Source: Phoronis ovalis
Lineage: Eukaryota > Phoronida > Phoronidae
NCBI GenBank assembly: GCA_028565635.1
Contig: JAOXYB010050769.1
Location: forward strand, 1-11,731
Direction of reading: 5' to 3'
DNA length: 11,731 bases
Under the pieces are notes generated by a model. That model ran no database searches and was not told where the DNA came from. It was given only the letters and a program-made list of their open reading frames with translations. Shown here piece after piece: positions 7,716 to 11,731 of the stretch (the stretch's first letter is position 1; every line of letters begins with the position of its first letter). Made by a program: the position numbers and the translations under genes.

Positions 7716-7990
7716 GGGAACCGCTGGAGAAAAATATTTATTTAAGTGTGCCTTGGTGTTTTTTTGGAAGGAAATCAATCTAAATTGGGTTTAATTTGAA
7801 CATGACAGGTCCTTCTGCTTGTTATGAATGAAGTACCTAGGAGGTACTGGGGTTCTTTTGTCTGGTTGACGACTCTGCACATCTTGGAATATGAATTTAT
7901 CCCCACTTCCAAGCAATAAGTTTAAGGGAAAAGCTGTTTAGTTCTTAGAGTTTCATGCTTAATATTTAATAAACCTTTGTTTAAATATTT
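7716..7990 (+). other. Likely 3' untranslated region
   Basis: The region runs from the stop codon to just beyond the first AATAAA. It contains a small perfect hairpin, GTACCT/AGGTAC (7833-7847, loop AGG), and no open frame of interest. Its status depends on the gene model upstream. Confidence 0.4.
7968..7973 (+). terminator. Polyadenylation signal AATAAA
   Basis: A canonical hexamer lies 253 bases after the TAA of the terminal exon and is followed by T/G-rich sequence (CTTTGTTTAAATATTTTGT). Position and context suit the 3' end of the plus-strand gene. Confidence 0.45.
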
Positions 7991-8306
7991 TGTCACCCCT
8001 TATAGTAAAATCTGGAGCATATGTTTTTTTCTTGCGAGTACAATTGTTAACTTTGTTGAACAGGTACTTGTATATGTAACATAGCATAAAAGTATTTATA
8101 GCTTAATTTAATATATTATGATTTTTATAAATGTTACAACTTAAGGTTAAAAAGGATATTGAAGAAGTCCCTATTTAAGAGCCTCCTCTTGCTAGTTGTT
8201 GGAAATGTGTTTTTGTTAGAAGCCTTCAGCAACAGGCGGCTGTTGCTACTTAGTACAATTAAGTTTTCCTTGTTTCTATTAAGTATATCTGGGTGGTGTT
8301 GAATAC

Positions 8307-8378
8307 CTTTGATTGCCATCTACATTTGGGACACATAAATTGTGTACTTGATGGTCTCCAGTTATCGATTACCAAATT
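8307..8378 (-). CDS. Candidate exon with CPKC motif, minus strand
   Basis: On the minus strand a very strong acceptor (TTTTTGTTGTTTTTTAG) ends at 8379. The next 24 codons are open in a single frame, and the other two stop almost at once. The text NLVIDNWRPSSTQFMCPKCR contains a CxxC pair like half of a zinc ribbon, though no second CxxC is visible here. A donor, AAAG|GTATTC, begins at 8306. If it is not used, the same frame continues 15 codons to TAA at 8259-8261. The phase is 0 at both ends. Partner exons were not established, and a zinc-binding role is only suggested by the CxxC. The ATG-started 61-residue frame on the same strand (8319-8134) overlaps it in another frame and is taken as a shadow. 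Confidence 0.3.
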
Positions 8379-8383
8379 CTAAA

Positions 8384-8907
8384 AAACAACAAAAATGGTA
8401 GTGTTGCCTTTTAATTCAGCATTGATACTGCAAAATGACTATTGATTTGACCAAACTTATAGCTGAGCTGTTTATTTTCAACAACTCCTGGGGAAATAGT
8501 TATTTTACATATTTATATCTCTACTTCTGTTACTGAGTTCTACCACTGAATATACGTTTGATAAAACTTCATTTGAAGTTTCATTAAAAATAACATTACA
8601 ATGGTAATACACCTACTGATGTCTAATTGGCTGCATCATGTCAGAATAGAACTGCTGAAATTATTGAAATTGGAACATACACATGTATTATATTTTATCT
8701 CATTTTTCTTCCAACTTTTGAATATGCCTTGGTGGTGTTGTCTACTTAGCTCATGATTCTAAGTGTTAAAAAACATAGCTGATAATATGTCAATTTGTAA
8801 AGTTTTGTTTTGTTTGCAAAAAACTTATATCTGGTTGAACTAATAGAAGTTATAATGGCTAGCTTCAAATGAATTAAATATTATTCAAGACAGCACAGTT
8901 GCATTAC
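8384..8907. other. Stretch with isolated splice-like sites only
   Basis: On the minus strand two good acceptors (ATTTCAATAATTTCAG and ATAGTCATTTTGCAG) precede very short open segments. One of these (about 38 bases near 8658) ends at a GTAGGT donor, but no consistent chain of phases links them to the neighbouring candidates. An 8-base inverted repeat, AAACTTCA/TGAAGTTT, lies at 8564-8581. Confidence 0.35.
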
Positions 8908-9120
8908 CAATTGTCAAATGTTGATCCTAGACCATTCTTTAAATAAAACAAACTCCCGAAAAAAGAAAACCATTGCAAATGGGGTACAGCACCAGACAGT
9001 TGTACTACATTTCTTGAAGTAATAGACATTTTGCCCAAAGCCATCATTTGCAAGTGTTTTGAATCATTTTGGAGCCATATAGGTGGTTTCCTACTTATGT
9101 GTTCACCTTCAATAATTTTT
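8908..9120 (-). CDS. Candidate exon within a 76-codon open stretch, minus strand
   Basis: The minus-strand frame is open from 9134 to TAA at 8904-8906. With the acceptor CACCATGTCTCAG (ending 9121) and the donor TTG|GTAATG (from 8907) it makes a 213-base exon, phase 2 in and phase 2 out. Sample text: SRKPPIWLQNDSKHLQMMAL and later QLSGAVPHLQWFSFFG. The composition is reasonable, but a stop-free stretch this long is expected by chance several times in such a window, and its phase does not match the 8378-8307 exon. It may also be a fossil of an interspersed repeat. Confidence 0.18.
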
Positions 9121-9834
9121 CTGAGACATGGTGCTTAGTACAGTGGGTGGGTGCACACTGTCTGTTTCTAAATCTAGCATAAACTGTACTTAGTAAAGTG
9201 CTTGTATCTTTTATTAAAACCGATTGGCTATTCTGTTCACTAAATAACTTTAGCTATTCCAGGTTGTCAACTTAAAAACATCTAGCTTGTGGCAAATAAT
9301 AATAATATCAAAACATATTCATTGCTTCGATATGTGTAAATTTGAAAGCAAATATTATTACACTTTCTTTGCTGCTAAAAGTAGACTTTTTTCCTAATTG
9401 ATTAGGCTGTGATATATTGGATTTGCTTTTTCAGTTAATTAACCTGACGAGTTTCTTTGAAGTGTTTTTTGTTTGTCCCTAATGGACATCAATTTTATCT
9501 CTTCGTTAAAACATGACACAAAAAAAATTACAAAATGGCGGAAACTGAACAACCTATTCCTTGTGATTTAATATTTTAAAAGTTTATTAGTGTTTTGCCA
9601 ATCACCTCTTACACTTTAATTTTTAGATTGCTTAATCACATACATTTTTCATGCAATAAAAAGGTTAAAACTTTGAAATTTTCAAACTTTTATCATTTTG
9701 TAATTGTTTCATTTCCCAAATTTGACTCAAATTATAGATTTTCCACTGGAGTAATGGAGACAGTCAGTTACTGCTTTATTATCCAGTACAATAGTTGAAG
9801 TGGTACTAACAAAAGCTTTGTTTTACATTTTCTT
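9121..9834. other. AT-rich stretch, one notable ATG context
   Basis: There is no supported exon. At 9535 an ATG sits in an excellent context, ACAAAATGGCGG, and opens MAETEQPIPCDLIF before TAA at 9577-9579. The only donor inside is weak (GTGATT at 9563, phase 1). The word AAAATGGCGG also resembles a YY1 site, which often overlaps start codons. The plus frame 9595-9798 has no splice support. Confidence 0.4.
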
Positions 9835-9838
9835 GCAG

Positions 9839-9914
9839 CATTTGGGAATTAACCAGAGGTCTTTTTGATGCTACTTTTTTCTTGCTTGATATAACAAATC
9901 CTTTTGAGAGTTGA
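9839..9914 (+). CDS. Weak candidate terminal exon
   Basis: The acceptor ending at 9838 (TTTTACATTTTCTTGCAG) is among the best in the window. Entered in phase 2 the frame reads IWELTRGLFDATFFLLDITN, then PFES and TGA at 9912-9914. Entered in phase 0 or 1 it stops sooner. No upstream exon in matching phase was confirmed and no close AATAAA follows. It could equally be a cryptic splice site in noncoding DNA. Confidence 0.15.
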
Positions 9915-10477
9915 AACATGCAACTTGATACATAAATGTATCCCAAAGTAAATGCTTAATTACATTGATTAGCAGTTTATTATGGCAAAACCTATATTAC
10001 TTTGATCCTAGATTTGCCCAAGACAGACTGGCTACAAATTGTAGAAATAATCTTTAGTTTAAAAAAAAAATGTTGTAATACACATAATTTCAAATATGCA
10101 GCATGTTTATAGGTTTATAGATGTAAATCTTGTTTCAGTTGACCAAGGCCATGTAATAATTTGACCATCTCTGTTTAAGTATTTGTTTCTTAACTAGTTC
10201 AGTAATTTCTGTGGTTGATCGCTACAACTGCTTACAGGAAATTTGCAAGTCATATTGCTGTGATAACAAAAAATTTTTTTTAATGATATGTGGAAGTATT
10301 GTTACTTAGCTGTAAATAAAAAATTGTTTAAGGTAAATCTATTTTATCCGTTTTATGCATCACTTATGTTGATTAGTAGTTTATGGTGTCATTTGTATAT
10401 AATAAATAATGAAATTACTGCAAAAGTGTAACACCTTCCTAATGCATGAGACTTGGACTTTTCAGCTATTTCTCAAA
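9915..10477. other. AT-rich stretch with no supported gene
   Basis: It holds A and T runs and a good but isolated acceptor (AATCTTGTTTCAG, ending near 10139) followed by quick stops. A second acceptor (CTTGGACTTTTCAG, ending near 10464) lies shortly before the ATG at 10478. It keeps that ATG's frame open, so the next exon might be internal rather than first. Confidence 0.4.
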
Positions 10478-10530
10478 ATGGCAGCCATATCTTTTTTCAC
10501 CATTTTTGTGAGTGGCATTCACAGTTGTCA
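10478..10530 (+). CDS. Candidate first coding exon of a 70-residue protein
   Basis: The ATG has a strong start context (CTCAAAATGG). The exon encodes MAAISFFTIFVSGIHSC plus two bases and ends at the strong donor TCA|GTAAGG (10531), phase 2. The exon at 10786 needs exactly that phase. The segment AISFFTIFVSG is hydrophobic and could serve as a short signal or targeting sequence, with no acidic residue before it. The frame is also open upstream to an earlier ATG at 10442 and past an acceptor near 10464, so the true start is uncertain. A competing donor (GTGAGT at 10508) would give a frame that stops early in the next exon. No family was recognised. Confidence 0.33.
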
Positions 10531-10785
10531 GTAAGGTGCATCACCAAGTATTGAAAAATGTTTGTTTTTTCTGCATATCCAGTGAGGATATAAGAGAAAG
10601 TATAATTGTCATATTTTTTAACTGAACTTATTCTAACATTAATAAAAGGATTTCAAAATTTGTTTACCAAGAAAACTGAGATAGTAAAACTTGACAGTGT
10701 TCAAGAATAAAGAAAATGTTGGATATAAATTCTAGTTTTTACAGTAGCTACAAGTGTGTTACTGTTATTTGCCATCTTTCAACAG

Positions 10786-10945
10786 AAGCAAGTATAGCAC
10801 ATCTAGACCTCATTTATCACTACTTGACACATTGATTAAGCAGCCTGCCATATGGAGATTTAACATGTTAGCTAATCTAAACAGGGCGCTTTACATCAAA
10901 GCATTTAAGAGCCTAATAAATTTGACAGACTCCTCAACTGGATAG
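10786..10945 (+). CDS. Candidate terminal exon of the 70-residue protein
   Basis: A strong acceptor (TTTGCCATCTTTCAACAG) ends at 10785. Joined in phase 2 the frame reads Q-SKYSTSRPHLSLLDTLIK, then QPAIWRFNMLANLNRALYI and KAFKSLINLTDSSTG, and stops at TAG 10943-10945. The composition is rich in Leu, Lys, Arg and Asn, and the stretch from about DTLIK to INL could form a basic amphipathic helix. There is no usable donor before the stop, so it reads as a last exon. The intron would be 255 bases. No AATAAA follows within several hundred bases; one lies inside the exon at about 10914-10919. A weak minus-strand candidate (10986-10934) overlaps the last 12 bases. Confidence 0.35.
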
Positions 10946-11483
10946 GCTCATAATGTAGGCAAAGCTGGTGATTGATGGATTAAGGTCTGAAGTTAAAGAA
11001 CTGTTTGATTGCACAGACCATTAGCTGTATGACTGTATGATCTCTTAGCACTGTGGGTTTCCAAAGTTACTAGTACATACATTTTAGATGTCTCTTAATA
11101 TATATTCTATATATTTAGACTGTAATTTTTTAATTGATCCATGTAAATAATTTAACTTGCCTACTCATATTTAATTTTAAAAATGACCGTAAATATAATT
11201 AAAAAATAATCCTATGTGTTACCATATTGTTCATTTCGTCTGATAGATAGGTGAATCACAATAATTTGAAAGTTGTAAGCAATTAATTTTTCAAAATGGC
11301 AAAATGATTGATTAAAAAAAAATCCGATGTCATTGACTGGTAGAAAAGTGTATTGCAATAATTAATAGTGCTTGCAAGTTCAGGCCAATATTTTCAGTAG
11401 TGTTCGGGATGAAGTTGTTTTAATTTTACAAATAATTTGGAAACTGTTGCAGAAACGCCTATTAAAACTTTACTTTTGCTTAC
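10946..11483. other. AT-rich stretch, possible 3' UTR then nothing supported
   Basis: Immediately after the stop at 10945 the sequence would be the 3' UTR of the two-exon candidate. On the minus strand a good acceptor (TTCTTTAACTTCAG, ending 10987) leads to a short frame stopping at 10934. It matches in phase (1) the candidate ending at 11484. The rest is AT-rich without recognisable features. Confidence 0.35.
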
Positions 11484-11570
11484 TAGTATCGTCATTATTG
11501 TCGTCCAGCAGGGTAGCTGCAGGTGCACTGTTCAGTAATTTGAAAGTTTTTGCTGATTCACTTAAATTAT
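11484..11570 (-). CDS. Ambiguous candidate exon, minus strand preferred
   Basis: A patch of higher GC at about 11490-11530 is open on both strands. On the minus strand the frame reads NLSESAKTFKLLNSAPAATL, then LDDNNDDT, and ends at a good donor (GTAAGC from 11483), phase 1. The acidic tail looks like real protein text, but the acceptor (CTGTTGAAG, ending 11571) is mediocre. On the plus strand a good acceptor (ATTGTCGTCCAGCAG) precedes the text VAAGALFSNLKVFADSLKLS, ending at TAA 11582-11584. Only one, or neither, can be right. No family was recognised in either reading. Confidence 0.15.
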
Positions 11571-11651
11571 CTTCAACAGTTTAAAAATACTGTATTTATA
11601 AAAGTTAAAAACCTGTTTGGCTTGTATGCCAAGGACACTATGTGATAACAC

Positions 11652-11731
11652 TATAGCTCCATTCACACTTACACTTGGAGCGCTTCATAATAAAGCGCTT
11701 CATTTTCCGTCCACACTGGCATGCTTTAATT
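11652..11731. repeat. Start of a probable interspersed repeat, cut by the window end
   Basis: The stretch carries the inverted repeat AGCGCTT/AAGCGCT (11679-11685 and 11693-11699). GCGCTTCAT is directly repeated (11680-11688 and 11695-11703), and the similar words CCATTCACACT and CCGTCCACACT flank the array. Such dense short repeats with raised GC are typical of small non-autonomous transposons. The other end lies outside the window, so neither family nor ends can be fixed. A TTCACAC word is shared with the element at 5026-5195, which may be coincidence. Confidence 0.4.

Noticed and set aside
8134-8319. Minus-strand 61-residue ATG frame
   Set aside because: It overlaps the better supported CPKC exon in a different frame and looks like its shadow. 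The acceptor just before its ATG is weak.
1-11731. Bacterial operon, phage, CRISPR or defence system
   Set aside because: There are no long ORFs, no Shine-Dalgarno-led gene runs and no spaced repeat array. Splice sites and poly(A) signals point to an animal nuclear genome.

Overview
This looks like AT-rich nuclear DNA from an animal. No open frame is long enough for a bacterial-type gene. The window has spliceosomal splice sites with pyrimidine tracts, AATAAA signals, a (TA)17 microsatellite and several small decayed transposable elements. Base composition and repeat style would suit a bivalve mollusc or another lophotrochozoan, but nothing here proves that. None of the possible proteins was recognised, so every coding call is structural (splice sites, reading phase, amino-acid texture). 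In sequence this AT-rich, stop-free stretches of 60-75 codons are expected several times by chance, so ORF length alone was not counted as evidence.

Layout. Bases 1-199 are a GC-richer block that ends in a strong hairpin followed by CTAG, the arrangement of a Helitron 3' end. About 200-4270 is mostly featureless AT-rich DNA with a C10 tract, two small hairpins and no convincing exon. About 4927-5197 holds a short non-autonomous DNA transposon (imperfect inverted ends, TA on each side) and a related diverged segment. About 5277-5469 holds a weak two-exon candidate on the plus strand. About 6190-6770 is a cluster of simple and diverged repeats.

The best gene evidence is the plus-strand pair 7016-7190 and 7586-7715. 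These are joined in a matching phase by a 395-base intron, and an AATAAA lies 253 bases past the stop; they read as the last two exons of an unrecognised gene. A possible preceding exon ends at 6805. On the minus strand, 8378-8307 is a small exon candidate with a very strong acceptor and a CPKC motif, and a larger stop-free candidate lies at 9120-8908; a minus-strand gene here would be convergent with the plus-strand gene. On the plus strand, 10478-10530 and 10786-10945 form a phase-compatible two-exon model for a 70-residue protein with a good start context and a hydrophobic N-terminus. The last 80 bases look like the start of another small repeat cut off by the window edge.

No RNA gene, CRISPR array, operon or bacterial regulatory signal was seen. 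Nothing shows a multi-gene system. The most useful leads are the Helitron-like end, the TA-flanked inverted-repeat element, the 3' end of the unrecognised gene and the possible 70-residue protein.
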